Positions 52,747 through 61,897 of a stretch of DNA of 64,000 bases are shown piece after piece. Origin of the DNA: Burkholderia pyrrocinia (GTDB lineage Bacteria > Pseudomonadota > Gammaproteobacteria > Burkholderiales > Burkholderiaceae). The stretch lies in the NCBI RefSeq assembly GCF_018417535.1, contig NZ_CP070979.1:496001-560000 (forward strand), read 5' to 3'. The number at the start of each line of letters is the position of its first letter. Within the stretch, counting starts at the first letter, position 1. Both the position numbers and the translations under genes were made by a program. A model generated the notes under the pieces. The model had not been told where the DNA came from. It was given only the letters and a program-made list of their open reading frames with translations, and searched no databases.

Positions 52747-52913
52747 GATTACTCTCCAGAAAGTGCGTGATTCGATCACGCGTTGACAAAGTTCCGGCGC
52801 CGCCGCTTCATGTCGCGGCCCGCCGCTTTTTTGCCGCGCAGCGTGCGGCATCGTCGGGAACGGCTCGCGCCGCTCCGTCCGCCGCCGCACGCTGCGCGGC
52901 GAAACCATGGCCG

Positions 52914-53165
52914 CTATGCGGCCGCCGCGTTCGCCTCGTGCAACGTCGCGACAATCCGCTGCGCCGCCAGCAAGCCGCGATAGACCTTCTGCATCGCGTC
53001 GCGGTCGTAGTCGCTCGCCGCCTGCGCGGTGGCCGCGCTCACCCGCTCGGCCGTCTCGCCGAGCGCCTGGCGGAGCACGCCGATCCGTATCGCCGCGTCA
53101 GGCGCCCCGAGCGCCTGCTCGAGCGGTCCGCATTCATCCGCTGCCCGTTCCAATGCTTCGTACAT
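52914..53165 (-). CDS. hrpD6: HrpD6-like T3SS protein
   Basis: 83 residues, all helical: MYEALERAADECGPLEQALGAP, then ETAERVSAATAQAASDYDRDAMQKVYRGLLAAQRIVATLHEA. Size, helical nature and position between sctD (hrpD5) and the hrpE-like gene fit HrpD6 of Xanthomonas (HrpX of Ralstonia), a small cytoplasmic protein needed for normal T3SS protein levels. A GGGAGAA site precedes ATG 53165, 13 bp after the sctD stop. Confidence 0.7.
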   Translation of the reverse strand: MYEALERAADECGPLEQALGAPDAAIRIGVLRQALGETAERVSAATAQAASDYDRDAMQKVYRGLLAAQRIVATLHEANAAAA

Positions 53166-53178
53166 GCCGTTTCTCCCG

Positions 53179-54177
53179 TCAGTTGAGGTCCGGCGCGCCG
53201 TCCGCCGACGCGCCCGCAAACACGTGCTTCACGCCGTCCGGCGTCTCGATGTAGCGCACGTCGCCGATCTCGAGCATCCCCGAGTACGCGACGGGCACTG
53301 GTGCGTCGCCGGACTGGCGTGCATCGACGTCGATCGCGCGCACGTTCGGCCCGACGTCGGCGCGCACGCGCTCGATCGCCGCGCGTAGCTGCGCGATGTC
53401 CTGCACGACGCCCGACACCCGAAAGCGCCCCTGCCCCGCATACGCGACCGTCGCCCCCGACACGCCGAGCGATTCGCCGATGCTCTGCGCATCGTCCTGC
53501 GCGACGTCGTACTGGCGCTCGACGCGGTGCGCGGCGAGCCGGTCCAGCAGCTTGCGCGCGGCGAGGTCGTCGGCCGGCGTCGCGACCATCCCGGTGACCG
53601 CGACCATCGCGCCGCGCGGCGCCGTGTGCAGCTCCGCATAGCCCGCGCGCCGCAGCTCCGCGCCGATGCGCGTCGCGAGCGCGTCGGCACGCTCGACCGG
53701 GGGCGGCACGCCCGGATGGGCGCTCGCCAGCATGGCTCCCATCGCAAGCAGGCCGGCGACCAGCGCGCCGCCTGCCGCCGCGCACGCGGCGAGCTTGCGT
53801 TGCGCGCCCCGCCGCGCCGCATCGGCGCCAGGCGGCGGCGCCCACAAGGTCGCGAGCAGCTCGAGATCGCTCGGCCACTCGCCGTTCGCGGGCCCGACGC
53901 ACAGCGCGGTCTCGCCGAACGGCACCGGCACGAAGTCGAGCATCAGGAGCGGCGAACCATCCGCGTCGAACGCATCGGCGGCCGTCTCGGCCGGCACGGG
54001 CGCCGCGCGTCGTGCGCGGGTTGCGCCCTGCGCATCGATCGACAGCAGCAGATCGCCGTCGCGCCAGTCGGTGATGCGAATCTCCGCGTCGTCGCCCGCG
54101 CCGATCCGGTGCTCGCCGGCATCGAGCGCGATTTCCGCACCGGCATGCAGGCCGGTCAGGATCCGCAGCAGCTTCAT
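53179..54177 (-). CDS. sctD: T3SS inner-membrane ring protein SctD (HrpD5/HrpW type)
   Basis: 332 residues. An N-terminal FHA-like cytoplasmic domain (LRILTGLHAGAEIALDAGEHRIGAGDDAEIRI) is followed by one membrane span (KLAACAAAGGALVAGLLAMGAMLA, about residues 128-151) and a periplasmic part with ring-building folds (VAVTGMVATPADDLAARKLLDRLAAHRV, FRVSGVVQDIAQLRAAIERVR). SctD forms the outer ring of the inner-membrane platform. Its transcript starts from the hrpII box at 54319-54342 and continues through hrpD6 and the hrpE-like gene. Confidence 0.85.
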   Translation of the reverse strand: MKLLRILTGLHAGAEIALDAGEHRIGAGDDAEIRITDWRDGDLLLSIDAQGATRARRAAPVPAETAADAFDADGSPLLMLDFVPVPFGETALCVGPANGEWPSDLELLATLWAPPPGADAARRGAQRKLAACAAAGGALVAGLLAMGAMLASAHPGVPPPVERADALATRIGAELRRAGYAELHTAPRGAMVAVTGMVATPADDLAARKLLDRLAAHRVERQYDVAQDDAQSIGESLGVSGATVAYAGQGRFRVSGVVQDIAQLRAAIERVRADVGPNVRAIDVDARQSGDAPVPVAYSGMLEIGDVRYIETPDGVKHVFAGASADGAPDLN

Positions 54178-54280
54178 CGGTTGCTCCTTATCCGTGCGTC
54201 GTGTGTTTCATTTGCGTCGATCGAATCGATCGCGATCGGTGCATCCGTTCGATCGCGCCGCATCGTTCGTCCATGCAGCC

Positions 54281-54342
54281 AGAATAGTTCGACGCGGCAT
54301 CGGGTTTCGTCCGTCGCGCGAATTCGCCGCCGCATTTGCGAA
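54281..54342 (-). promoter_or_regulatory. hrpII/PIP box promoter of the sctD operon
   Basis: Minus strand TTCG (54342-54339), 16 nt, TTCG (54322-54319), then TATTCT (54286-54281) 32 nt downstream. It lies between the hpaA stop and the sctD start, so sctD is uncoupled from the long sctU-hpaA transcript. Confidence 0.75.
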
Positions 54343-54363
54343 GCGTCGCGTGCGCCGCGACGT

Positions 54364-55236
54364 TCACGAATGCTGAGCGGCCAACACGCCCTTGTGCAAC
54401 GTCTCGACGCTTGCATACGCGCGTGCGAGCTGCGCGTTCGTCGACGGACGCTCCGCGTTGAACACGATGAGCGGCAGCAGAAAATAATGCGTGCTCGCAC
54501 GCTCGCTACGCGCGGCCGACGCGTCGCGCGGCGCACCGCCCGCGCTTCGCATCGCGTCGAGCAGCAACTGCTTCACGCCGCTCCAGCCGATCGGCGTCCA
54601 CGGCCCGGTGCGCAAGCGGGCGGCGAGCAGGTCCGCGTTGTGATTCAGCAGCGCGGCCGTGATGCGCGCGCTGGGTTCGGTATCGACGCGCCGGCCGAGC
54701 TGGAGCAGTATGTCGGCCCACAGATGCCGCAACGCATGCTCGCGCTCCATCGGGTCCGCGAGCGTATGCGCGACGTCGCGCAGCGCGCGCTGAGCGGGCA
54801 CGGGCGCCGGACGCGCTCGCGACGCGCGCACGCGCGGCAGCGCGGCGACGTTCGCCGAATCGCCGTCGCGTTCGTCCTGCTCGCGCTGCTCCCGGCCGCC
54901 GCCCTGCCCGCCCGAATGCCGGTCGTGCTCGTCGTGCGGCGCGACGTGCGCGTGCGGCACCGTCGATTCCTCTCCCGCATCGGACGCTTCGCCCTGGCTG
55001 TCGGCGCGCCGGCGCCGCCGCGATCCCGCGGCGCCCGCCTTCGGACGCGGCTTCAGCTTCGCGAGCATCTGGTTGCGCGCGGCGAGCGCGGCCGCCTGAT
55101 AGCCGTTCGAATACGTGAAGCGCGTGCCGTATTTGCCGTAGATCGTCGCGGTGCGCGCGCGCACCGGCCGGCGTCGTCGCGGATCGGGCTTCGCCGCGTG
55201 GACGGTCTGCGCGATCGCGCGCGTGATGCGGCTCAT
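54364..55236 (-). CDS. hpaA: HpaA-like T3SS control/secreted protein
   Basis: 290 residues with Arg-rich patches at about 20-28 and 73-77 (GSRRRRRADSQ), which resemble nuclear localisation signals reported in Xanthomonas HpaA, then a disordered acidic stretch and a folded C-terminal half (DPMEREHALRHLWADILLQLGRR, TPIGWSGVKQLLLDAM). Size (HpaA is ~275 residues) and position directly after sctS match. HpaA is secreted and also controls the order of export together with HpaB. Its ATG overlaps the sctS stop (ATGA). Confidence 0.75.
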   Translation of the reverse strand: MSRITRAIAQTVHAAKPDPRRRRPVRARTATIYGKYGTRFTYSNGYQAAALAARNQMLAKLKPRPKAGAAGSRRRRRADSQGEASDAGEESTVPHAHVAPHDEHDRHSGGQGGGREQREQDERDGDSANVAALPRVRASRARPAPVPAQRALRDVAHTLADPMEREHALRHLWADILLQLGRRVDTEPSARITAALLNHNADLLAARLRTGPWTPIGWSGVKQLLLDAMRSAGGAPRDASAARSERASTHYFLLPLIVFNAERPSTNAQLARAYASVETLHKGVLAAQHS

Positions 55237-55496
55237 GACGGCACCGCCGCCGCCAGCAAATGCTGCGCGAAATGCAGGATCTCGGCGGCCGCCCACGGCC
55301 CGGCGATCGCGACGGTCACCGTCACCGCAACCAGTTTCACGCCGTACGAGATGCTCTGCTCCTGCAGCGACGTGATCGCCTGCAGGAACGAGATCGCGAG
55401 CCCGGATGCGGCCGCGACGAGCACGACGGGCAGCGAGATGTAAAGACACAGCATCATGCCTTGCGAGGTGAGCCGGATCAGGTCATCGATTTCCAT
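55233..55496 (-). CDS. sctS: T3SS export apparatus protein SctS (HrcS)
   Basis: 87 residues, two membrane spans in a helical hairpin (MMLCLYISLPVVLVAAASGLAISFLQAITSLQEQSISYGVKLVAVTVTV), with the conserved LQAITSLQEQ motif of the FliQ family. It is part of the helical export gate with SctR and SctT. It lies 33 bp after sctR. Confidence 0.95.
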   Translation of the reverse strand: MEIDDLIRLTSQGMMLCLYISLPVVLVAAASGLAISFLQAITSLQEQSISYGVKLVAVTVTVAIAGPWAAAEILHFAQHLLAAAVPS

Positions 55497-55529
55497 CGGA
55501 CAAGCCTCCTCGGAATCGGGATCGGGACA

Positions 55530-56180
55530 TCAGGAATAGGTCAGCACGAGGCCGTGCACGAGCGTCGACCAGCCGTCCATCACGACGAACAGCATCAGCT
55601 TGAACGGGATCGCGACGTTGGTCGGCTGCACCTGGTTCATCCCCATCGACATCAGCACGTTCGCGATCACGAGATCGACGATGATGAACGCGATATAGAG
55701 GATGAAGCCAATGCGGAACGCGTCGGTCATCTGCGCGAGCGTGAACGCGGGCGCGAGCACGATCAGGTCGTCCTCGCGCAGTTGCGCGGCCGCGGCCTTC
55801 GGCCAGATCACCGACGCGGAGCGCAGGAAGAAGCGCTTCTCGCGCTCGCGCGAGTGCGCGGCGAGGAACTGGCGGAACGGCTCCTTCGCCGCACCGAACG
55901 CCTGCAGCATCGCCTGCGTCGGCTGCGGCGACAGCGCCTGCCCCTGTAGCTGCTGCTGCGCGGCGAAACCGATCGGCGCCATGATGTACAGCGACACGAG
56001 GATCGCGATGCCGTTCAGCACCATGTTCGGCGGCACCTGCTGCACGCCGAGCGCGTTGCGCAGCAGGCCGAGCACGACGACGATCTTCGCGTACGACGTG
56101 ACGACCATCGCGATGAACGGCACCATGCTCATCACGAGCACGGCGATCAGCAGGCCGGTGATGTCGTTAAACTGAACCAT
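55530..56180 (-). CDS. sctR: T3SS export apparatus protein SctR (HrcR)
   Basis: 216 residues of the FliP family: MVPFIAMVVTSYAKIVVVLGLLRNALGVQQVPPNMVLNGIAIL near the N-terminus and AFRIGFILYIAFIIVDLVIANVLMSMGM at the C-terminus, both highly conserved, with four membrane spans. It forms the core ring of the export gate. Its start overlaps the sctQ end by 14 bp. Confidence 0.96.
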   Translation of the reverse strand: MVQFNDITGLLIAVLVMSMVPFIAMVVTSYAKIVVVLGLLRNALGVQQVPPNMVLNGIAILVSLYIMAPIGFAAQQQLQGQALSPQPTQAMLQAFGAAKEPFRQFLAAHSREREKRFFLRSASVIWPKAAAAQLREDDLIVLAPAFTLAQMTDAFRIGFILYIAFIIVDLVIANVLMSMGMNQVQPTNVAIPFKLMLFVVMDGWSTLVHGLVLTYS

Positions 56181-57288
56181 CGTCGCCCGCCATCCGGTCG
56201 ATCCGCACGCCGAGATGCGCGCCCACCGCGACGAGCCTGCCGCCGCCGATCGCCTGGCCGTATGCGACCAGCCGCACCGGCACGTCGCGCGCGGCGAGCG
56301 GCAGCTCGAGCACGTAGCCCGGCCGCAGCGCGGCCAGCTCGGCGATCGACAGCGACAGCGTGTCGATCTCGACGTGCACGGGCAGGTCGACGTCGCCGAG
56401 CGCGGCCGGCTCGGGCGCCGCGAGCGGCGCGTCCTCGTCCGGCGCGGCGGCCGACAGGTCGCCCGCGACGATCGGCTCGTCGAGATCGTCGGCGGTGTCT
56501 GGTGTTTCGGTCATCGTCATCGTGGTTCCCTCGATCAGAACGGTTGCATGCCATTGCGTCGCGCGACGCGCGCCCCACCACGCGTGCAGCGGGCCCGCCC
56601 GCACGGCGTCGAGCGCGGCCGGCACCATGTCCAGCAGCACGTCGCCCGGCCGCAGGCTGCGCAGCACCGACAGCGGCAGCGCGCGCGAGCCGAGCCGCAC
56701 GCGGCCGGGCAGGCGAATGCATGCGAGCAGGCTCGCCGTATCGCCCGTCCGCTCGCGTCGCAGCCGGGCCGCGAGCGCGTCGAGCCATGGCGTCTGAGCG
56801 TCGAGCAGCGCGCAGCGCATCGGCGCGCCGTCGAGCGCGAACGACAGCACGCAACGCGTCGCGTCGAGCGCCGCCGGATGCACGGCGCGCAGCCCGCCGA
56901 TCGTCACGTCGTCGAGCCCCGCCGCCGCGAACGCGGCGACGAGCGGCGCCAGCAGCGTCGACGCGAGCGCCGTGCGCAGCGACACGCTCGCGTCGCCGGG
57001 CGCGTCGGGCGTCGGCGCGGCGACGACGTCGAGCGCCGGAAACGCCGCGAGGTCGATCGCGACGCGCGCGGTCGCGCCGTTCAGTCGCAGGTCGAGCACA
57101 CCGGGGCGCTCGAAACGCGGCCGCTCGCCCGGCGCCGCGCGCCAGTCGGACAACGCCGGGAAGCGCGCGAGCCACGCGGCGAGCCGCGCATCGGCGACGA
57201 TGCGCGCGAGCGCCGCGTCGAACGCGTTGCACGCGAGCAGCGGCAGCGCGGCGGCGGCAAGTTCCAGTTCGATTGCCTCGGGTCCCAT
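56167..57288 (-). CDS. sctQ: T3SS cytoplasmic sorting-platform protein SctQ (HrcQ)
   Basis: 373 residues. A variable N-terminal half is followed by a C-terminal SpoA/FliN domain (LPVHVEIDTLSLSIAELAALRPGYVLELPLAARDVPVRLVAYGQAIGGGRLVAVGAHLGVRI). Some species split this into HrcQa and HrcQb; here it is one gene. An internal start before the SpoA domain is possible but was not resolved. ATG 57288 lies 35 bp after hpaP. Confidence 0.9.
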   Translation of the reverse strand: MGPEAIELELAAAALPLLACNAFDAALARIVADARLAAWLARFPALSDWRAAPGERPRFERPGVLDLRLNGATARVAIDLAAFPALDVVAAPTPDAPGDASVSLRTALASTLLAPLVAAFAAAGLDDVTIGGLRAVHPAALDATRCVLSFALDGAPMRCALLDAQTPWLDALAARLRRERTGDTASLLACIRLPGRVRLGSRALPLSVLRSLRPGDVLLDMVPAALDAVRAGPLHAWWGARRATQWHATVLIEGTTMTMTETPDTADDLDEPIVAGDLSAAAPDEDAPLAAPEPAALGDVDLPVHVEIDTLSLSIAELAALRPGYVLELPLAARDVPVRLVAYGQAIGGGRLVAVGAHLGVRIDRMAGDDGSV

Positions 57289-57322
57289 GATCGCGGTCGG
57301 TCGGGTTCGGTTGTACGGGCGC

Positions 57323-57931
57323 TCAGTCGACGTCGATCTCGATCGTGCGCGGCGCGCCGCGATGGGCGAGCAGCGTGTCGAGTCGCGCGTGCAGCGTTGC
57401 GCCATGCGTGCAGAGTAAGTGCCGCGTCGCCGCGTCCGGCGTCTCGAACCGAAGCCGCAAGTCGAAACGCGAAAGAACGAGGTGCAGCACCGTGTCCGGC
57501 AGCAGCGCCGCGTCGAGCGGCAGGCTGATCTCCCAGTGGCCCGACGCGTCGTCGCCGCACAGCGCCGCAATCTCGGCCACGATAGCCTCGGCAACGCGCA
57601 CCATCCGCTCGCGCTGCGCGAACACCTGATTGACGAACGCATCGGAGCCCGCGCACGCGCGCGCCATCGCTTCGCGCCCGGCCGCGTCCGGCAGCGCGGC
57701 CGGATCGCGTTCGAATGACGGCATCGCGCCGTCGTGCCAGGGCATCGACGCGTCGTGTCGCCGCTCGTCGTCGGCCGCGGCGCGCTCGCCGGCCGGCGCG
57801 ACGCGCGAGCGCCGCATCAGTTGCGCATAGTCGAAGCCGCGCCGCGCCGTGCGCGACGCGCACGCGCCGTCCGGCCCGGCGGCAGGCTCGCCCGCGATGA
57901 TTCGCACGGGCCTCAGATCGGCGGCGCTCAT
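57323..57931 (-). CDS. hpaP: HpaP-like T3SS protein (SctP family)
   Basis: 202 residues: a Pro/Ala/Arg-rich N-terminal half and a conserved C-terminal region (VAEAIVAEIAALCGDDASGHWEISLPLDAALLPDTVLHLVLSRFDLRLRFET) matching the HpaP/type III HpaP family. It probably acts in substrate switching, needle-length control or effector export. Its start overlaps the sctV stop by four bases, the gene order of Xanthomonas. Confidence 0.85.
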   Translation of the reverse strand: MSAADLRPVRIIAGEPAAGPDGACASRTARRGFDYAQLMRRSRVAPAGERAAADDERRHDASMPWHDGAMPSFERDPAALPDAAGREAMARACAGSDAFVNQVFAQRERMVRVAEAIVAEIAALCGDDASGHWEISLPLDAALLPDTVLHLVLSRFDLRLRFETPDAATRHLLCTHGATLHARLDTLLAHRGAPRTIEIDVD

Positions 57932-60000
57932 GCGTGGGCCGCCGCCGGCATCGTCACGCGGCCGACCGGCTTCAATTCGACCTGGTCGCCGAGCTCCTGA
58001 TACGAGTAGACGGGCAGCCAGCCGAGCCGAGCCTCGATCATTCGTCGCGTGTAGCGGCGCACGTCCATCGACGTGACGAGCGCGACGTCGTCGCGCGGCG
58101 TCGCGCCGACGAACGACGCGACGCTGTCGACGAGATAGCGGACCTGCTCGGGCGGCAGCGCGAGGAAGTTGCCCGCGGGTGTCTGCTTGATCGACTGCCG
58201 GATATGCTGCTCGACCGGCAGATCAAGCAGCACGGCCGGCAGTTGCCGCGCGCCGCGCGCGGCGCGATACGCGAGATAGCGCGACAGGTCGCCGCGCACG
58301 TATTCGGCGAGCATCAGCATGTCCTTCTCCTTCGGCCCCCACGCGACGAGGCTCTCCATGATGTCGCGCGCGTTGCGGATCGGGATGTGCTCTTCGAGCA
58401 GGCGACGCAGCACGTCGGCGATCCGCTGCGTCGGCAGCGCCTTCTGCACTTCGGCGACGAGCCCCGGATAGTCGGTTCCGAGCTGGTCGAGTATCCATTG
58501 GGTTTCCTGGATGCCGAGGAACAGATGCGCGTTGCGTCGCAACAGCGCGATCGTCTCGTGCGCGATCACCTGCTCGGCACGCCACGCGCGCGCGCCGGCC
58601 GGCACCGCCTTGTCGTCGCTCCAATAGCTCTCGGCGAGCCCGCCCGCCGGGCCGCGCTTCGTGCAGCGGCCGGCGAGCGCCGGGTCCGACGCCGCGTCGG
58701 GCAGCATCGTCTGGTCGGCCGGCAATTCGAGCCGCGTCTGCGGCACGTCGCGCATCAGGATCTCGCACGTCGCTTCGGGCAGCGCGTCGCTCGTCCACAG
58801 CGTGATGCCGGGAAACGGCAGCCCCTGCTCTTCCTGCAGCTTCGCGCGCTCCTCGTCGAACGCGCGATCGAGCGCGGCGGGCGCGAGCCGCGCGACGAGA
58901 TCCGGCGACACCCGCACGCCGATCGCGCACGTGAAGAGCGGCGCGCGCGGCAGGATCGACGGCGTGCTGCTTTTCGCGCCCGCGCGCTGCAGCGCGATCA
59001 CCGGCTCGCCGCGCGCGGTCGTGCGGCGCGCGCCCTTCTGCAGCCGGTAGCCGGAAAACGCGAGAATCGCAGACAGCAGCACGAACAGCGCCGCCGGAAA
59101 GCCCGGCACCGCCGCGAAGCCGATCAGCAGCACCGCCGCGAAGTACAGCGCGCGATAGCTGCCGCCGAGCTGCTTCGCGATCTCGGAGCCGAGCGACGTG
59201 CCTTCGCCTTCGTCGTGATCGTCCGCGACGCGCGTGATCATCACGCCGGCCGCGACCGAGATCAGCAGCGACGGAATCTGCGACACCATCGCGTCGCCGA
59301 CCGACAGGATCGAGAAGCGGTTCGCCGCTTCGCCGGCCGTCATCCCGTGATACATCACGCCGATCGCGATGCCCGCGACGATGTTGACGAGCGTGATGAT
59401 GAGCCCCGCGATCGCGTCGCCCTTGACGAACTTCATCGCGCCGTCCATCCCGCCGTGCAACTGGCTCTCCTTCGCGAGCGTCGCGCGCTTGCGGCGCGCC
59501 TCGTCGGGCGTCAGGATGTTCGCGCGCAGGTCCGCGTCGATGCTCATCTGCTTGCCGGGCATCGCGTCGAGCGTGAAGCGCGCGCCGACTTCGGCAACGC
59601 GCTCCGAGCCCTTCGCGATCACGATGAACTGCACGGTCGTGATGATCAGGAACACGACGAGGCCGACGACGAGATTGCCGCCGACGACGAGCTCGCCGAA
59701 GCTCTCGATGATGTCGCCCGCGTTCGCGTGCAGCAGGATCGACTTCGTCGACGCGATGTTCAGCGACAGCCGGTACAGCGTCGTGAACAGCAGGACCGAC
59801 GGAAACACCGACAGCGACACGATGCTGCCGACGTACATCGTCACCATCAGCAGCGTGACGCTGATCGCGATGTTGATGCCGAGCAGCACGTCAATCACCT
59901 CGGGCGGCAACGGCAGGATCATCAGCGAGACGATCGCGACGACCAGCACCGTGATGCCGACCTCGCCGCCGGCGGGGAGTTTGAGGGTTTTCAGCGTCAT
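57928..60000 (-). CDS. sctV: T3SS major export apparatus protein SctV (HrcV)
   Basis: 690 residues. The N-terminal half has about eight membrane spans, beginning VGITVLVVAIVSLMILPLPPEVIDVLLGINIAISVTLLM, and contains the highly conserved FHIPEP-family block VAEVGARFTLDAMPGKQMSIDADL. The C-terminal cytoplasmic domain builds the nonameric ring that receives chaperone-effector complexes. Its start overlaps the sctU stop by four bases. Confidence 0.97.
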   Translation of the reverse strand: MTLKTLKLPAGGEVGITVLVVAIVSLMILPLPPEVIDVLLGINIAISVTLLMVTMYVGSIVSLSVFPSVLLFTTLYRLSLNIASTKSILLHANAGDIIESFGELVVGGNLVVGLVVFLIITTVQFIVIAKGSERVAEVGARFTLDAMPGKQMSIDADLRANILTPDEARRKRATLAKESQLHGGMDGAMKFVKGDAIAGLIITLVNIVAGIAIGVMYHGMTAGEAANRFSILSVGDAMVSQIPSLLISVAAGVMITRVADDHDEGEGTSLGSEIAKQLGGSYRALYFAAVLLIGFAAVPGFPAALFVLLSAILAFSGYRLQKGARRTTARGEPVIALQRAGAKSSTPSILPRAPLFTCAIGVRVSPDLVARLAPAALDRAFDEERAKLQEEQGLPFPGITLWTSDALPEATCEILMRDVPQTRLELPADQTMLPDAASDPALAGRCTKRGPAGGLAESYWSDDKAVPAGARAWRAEQVIAHETIALLRRNAHLFLGIQETQWILDQLGTDYPGLVAEVQKALPTQRIADVLRRLLEEHIPIRNARDIMESLVAWGPKEKDMLMLAEYVRGDLSRYLAYRAARGARQLPAVLLDLPVEQHIRQSIKQTPAGNFLALPPEQVRYLVDSVASFVGATPRDDVALVTSMDVRRYTRRMIEARLGWLPVYSYQELGDQVELKPVGRVTMPAAAHA

Positions 60001-61079
60001 GACGACCTCGCGGAGGGAACGGCGGCGTCGGTGCGCGCGCCCGCGACCGACTCGACCCAGCGCAGGATCGCGGCCACCGTTTCAAACAGTTCTTCGGGAA
60101 TCGCCGCGTCGCGCTCGACGCGGTACAGTGCGCGCGCGACGGGCGGATTGCCGACGATCGGCACGCCGAGCGCGTGCGCGTGGCGGCGCAGCGCGAGCGC
60201 GCCGTCGTCGACGGCTTTCTCGATCACTCGCGGCAGCGGATGCTCGTCGGGCGCATAGCGGATCGCGACCGCGTAATGCGTCGGGTTGACGACGAGCACG
60301 TTCGCCTGGCCGACCTTCTGCCGCGCCGGCGCGCTCGTCGCGATCTCGCGCGCGAGCCGGCGGCGCTCGCCCTTCGTGTGCGGATCGCCTTCGCTCTCCT
60401 TGTTCTCGCGCTTCGCCTCTTCCTTCGTCATCCGGTTGTCGCGCATGAACATCATGCGCGCGATCTTGTAGTCGGCCGCCGCGAACACCGTGACGACGAG
60501 CGCGACGACGCCGAGCAGCTTCATCAGCACGGTCCACAGCACGCGCGACAACTGCGGCGTCGCCTCGTACACGCTCGCGACGACCAGCGGAAACAGCGAC
60601 ATCATCATCTTCCAGATCACGCACGCGAGCACGACCGCCTTGACGATCATCTTCACGAGCTCGAGCAGCGACTTCATCGAGAAGATCTTCTTGATGCCCG
60701 ACATCGGATTGATCGCGTCGAACTTCGGCATCACGGGCTCGAGCGTGATCATGAAACCCGCCTGCGGCGCCTGCGACACGATGCCCGCGACGATCGCGGC
60801 GACGACGAACGGCAGCATCGTCAGCGCGGCGCTCGCGGCGAGGTCGTGCAGCGCGGACAGCGTCGCCTGCGGCGTGCGTTCGCCATTCACGAAATCGAGC
60901 GCGGTGCGGATCGTGCGCGACAGGCCGCCGGTGAGCATCGATTCACCCACCGTCAGCACGCCGATCGCGGCGGCCAGCGTCACCGCGTCCGCGACGTCCT
61001 TGCTCTTTGCGACCTGGCCCTTCTCGCGGACCTTCTTCAGCTTCCGTTCGGAGGGTTCTTCGGTTTTCTCTTCGGCCAT
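59997..61079 (-). CDS. sctU: T3SS substrate-switch protein SctU (HrcU)
   Basis: 360 residues with four membrane spans and a C-terminal cytoplasmic domain carrying the autocleavage motif NPTH at residues 265-268. The N-terminus MAEEKTEEPSERKLKKVREKGQVAKSKD is conserved in the FlhB family. Cleavage switches export from pilus to translocator proteins. It is the first gene of the long minus-strand operon and has an AGGA site before ATG 61079; its hrpII box lies at 61154-61177. Confidence 0.97.
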   Translation of the reverse strand: MAEEKTEEPSERKLKKVREKGQVAKSKDVADAVTLAAAIGVLTVGESMLTGGLSRTIRTALDFVNGERTPQATLSALHDLAASAALTMLPFVVAAIVAGIVSQAPQAGFMITLEPVMPKFDAINPMSGIKKIFSMKSLLELVKMIVKAVVLACVIWKMMMSLFPLVVASVYEATPQLSRVLWTVLMKLLGVVALVVTVFAAADYKIARMMFMRDNRMTKEEAKRENKESEGDPHTKGERRRLAREIATSAPARQKVGQANVLVVNPTHYAVAIRYAPDEHPLPRVIEKAVDDGALALRRHAHALGVPIVGNPPVARALYRVERDAAIPEELFETVAAILRWVESVAGARTDAAVPSARSS

Positions 61080-61115
61080 CGCCGCCGTTCCTGTCGAGAG
61101 TCGGACATGGCGCGT

Positions 61116-61177
61116 ACGTTAGCGACACGCGGCGGCGGCCGCGCGCGCCGACCCGAAGCGACGCCGTCCGGCGCGAA
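61116..61177 (-). promoter_or_regulatory. hrpII/PIP box promoter of the sctU operon
   Basis: Minus strand TTCG (61177-61174), 16 nt, TTCG (61157-61154), then TAACGT (61121-61116) 32 nt downstream. It drives sctU, sctV, hpaP, sctQ, sctR, sctS and hpaA. Confidence 0.8.
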
Positions 61178-61190
61178 GCGCGCGCGGCGC

Positions 61191-61251
61191 TTCGCCTCGC
61201 GCGCGCGCGCTTCGCATCGGCGGCCGGGCGGGCGCGGCGCGCTGCTACCTT
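61191..61251 (+). promoter_or_regulatory. hrpII/PIP box promoter of the hrpB1 operon
   Basis: TTCG (61191-61194), 16 nt, TTCG (61211-61214), then TACCTT (61246-61251) 31 nt downstream. It drives hrpB1, hrpB2, sctJ, hrpB4, sctL and probably the ATPase genes beyond the window, back-to-back with the sctU box. Confidence 0.8.
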
Positions 61252-61314
61252 GCGCTCCATACGCCATTTCCTCAACGACATGCGCCGCTCGCGCGGCGAC
61301 ACGGAGCGCACACC

Positions 61315-61884
61315 ATGGACGAATCCCGGCCGACCTATCTGCGATGCAACCAAGCGGCGCTGAACGAACTGATCGACGCCGCGAGCCTCGCGCTCGGCGG
61401 CGCGCTCGACGGCCCGGCCGCCGATCCCTACGACATCGGCCTGCTGATCGACGCGCTGCGCGTGCTCGCGCCACAACTGCCCGCCGCCGACATGTTCGAC
61501 GGCATGCTGCACGTCGCGCTCGGCAACTTCGACGACGCGGTGCGCGTGTTCGCGGAGATCGCGAACGGCACGACGAACACGATCTACGGCAAGGCGCTGC
61601 TCGCGTTCGCACTGCAACTGAAGCGCGATCCGGAATGGCGAATCGCCGCCGACGAGGTGCTCGCGGCCGGCAGCCCCGCGCAGGCGGTCGCGCTCGTGCG
61701 CGCGCTCGAGCGGCAGCACGACGTGATGCTCGCGAAGGAGCACGCGGATCGCACGGGTGTCTGGGAGCTTCCTGAATCGGCCGCGGCGGCCAACGGCGAC
61801 ACGCCCGATGCGCCGCCCCCGAACCCGGCGGGCGGCTTCGATGCGCAGGCCGCGTTCGCGCATCAGCAATATCTGCGTCTTTGA
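61315..61884 (+). CDS. hrpB1: HrpB1/HrpK-family T3SS protein
   Basis: 189 residues with tetratricopeptide-like helices (YLRCNQAALNELIDAASLALGG, LLIDALRVLAPQLPAADMFDGMLHVALGNFDDAVRVFAEI, PEWRIAADEVLAAGSPAQAVALVRALE) matching the HrpB1/HrpK family, then a Pro/Ala-rich tail. It is the first gene of the plus-strand core operon, exactly as in Xanthomonas. HrpB1 is needed for pilus formation and may act as a periplasmic assembly factor. A second member lies at 47768. Confidence 0.88.
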   Translation: MDESRPTYLRCNQAALNELIDAASLALGGALDGPAADPYDIGLLIDALRVLAPQLPAADMFDGMLHVALGNFDDAVRVFAEIANGTTNTIYGKALLAFALQLKRDPEWRIAADEVLAAGSPAQAVALVRALERQHDVMLAKEHADRTGVWELPESAAAANGDTPDAPPPNPAGGFDAQAAFAHQQYLRL

Positions 61885-61897
61885 CGAGGAGGCCCGC

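Noticed and set aside
57934..60258. Long plus-strand frame opposite sctV
   Set aside because: Low-complexity Arg/His/Asp sequence with no family match; sctV on the other strand is unmistakable.
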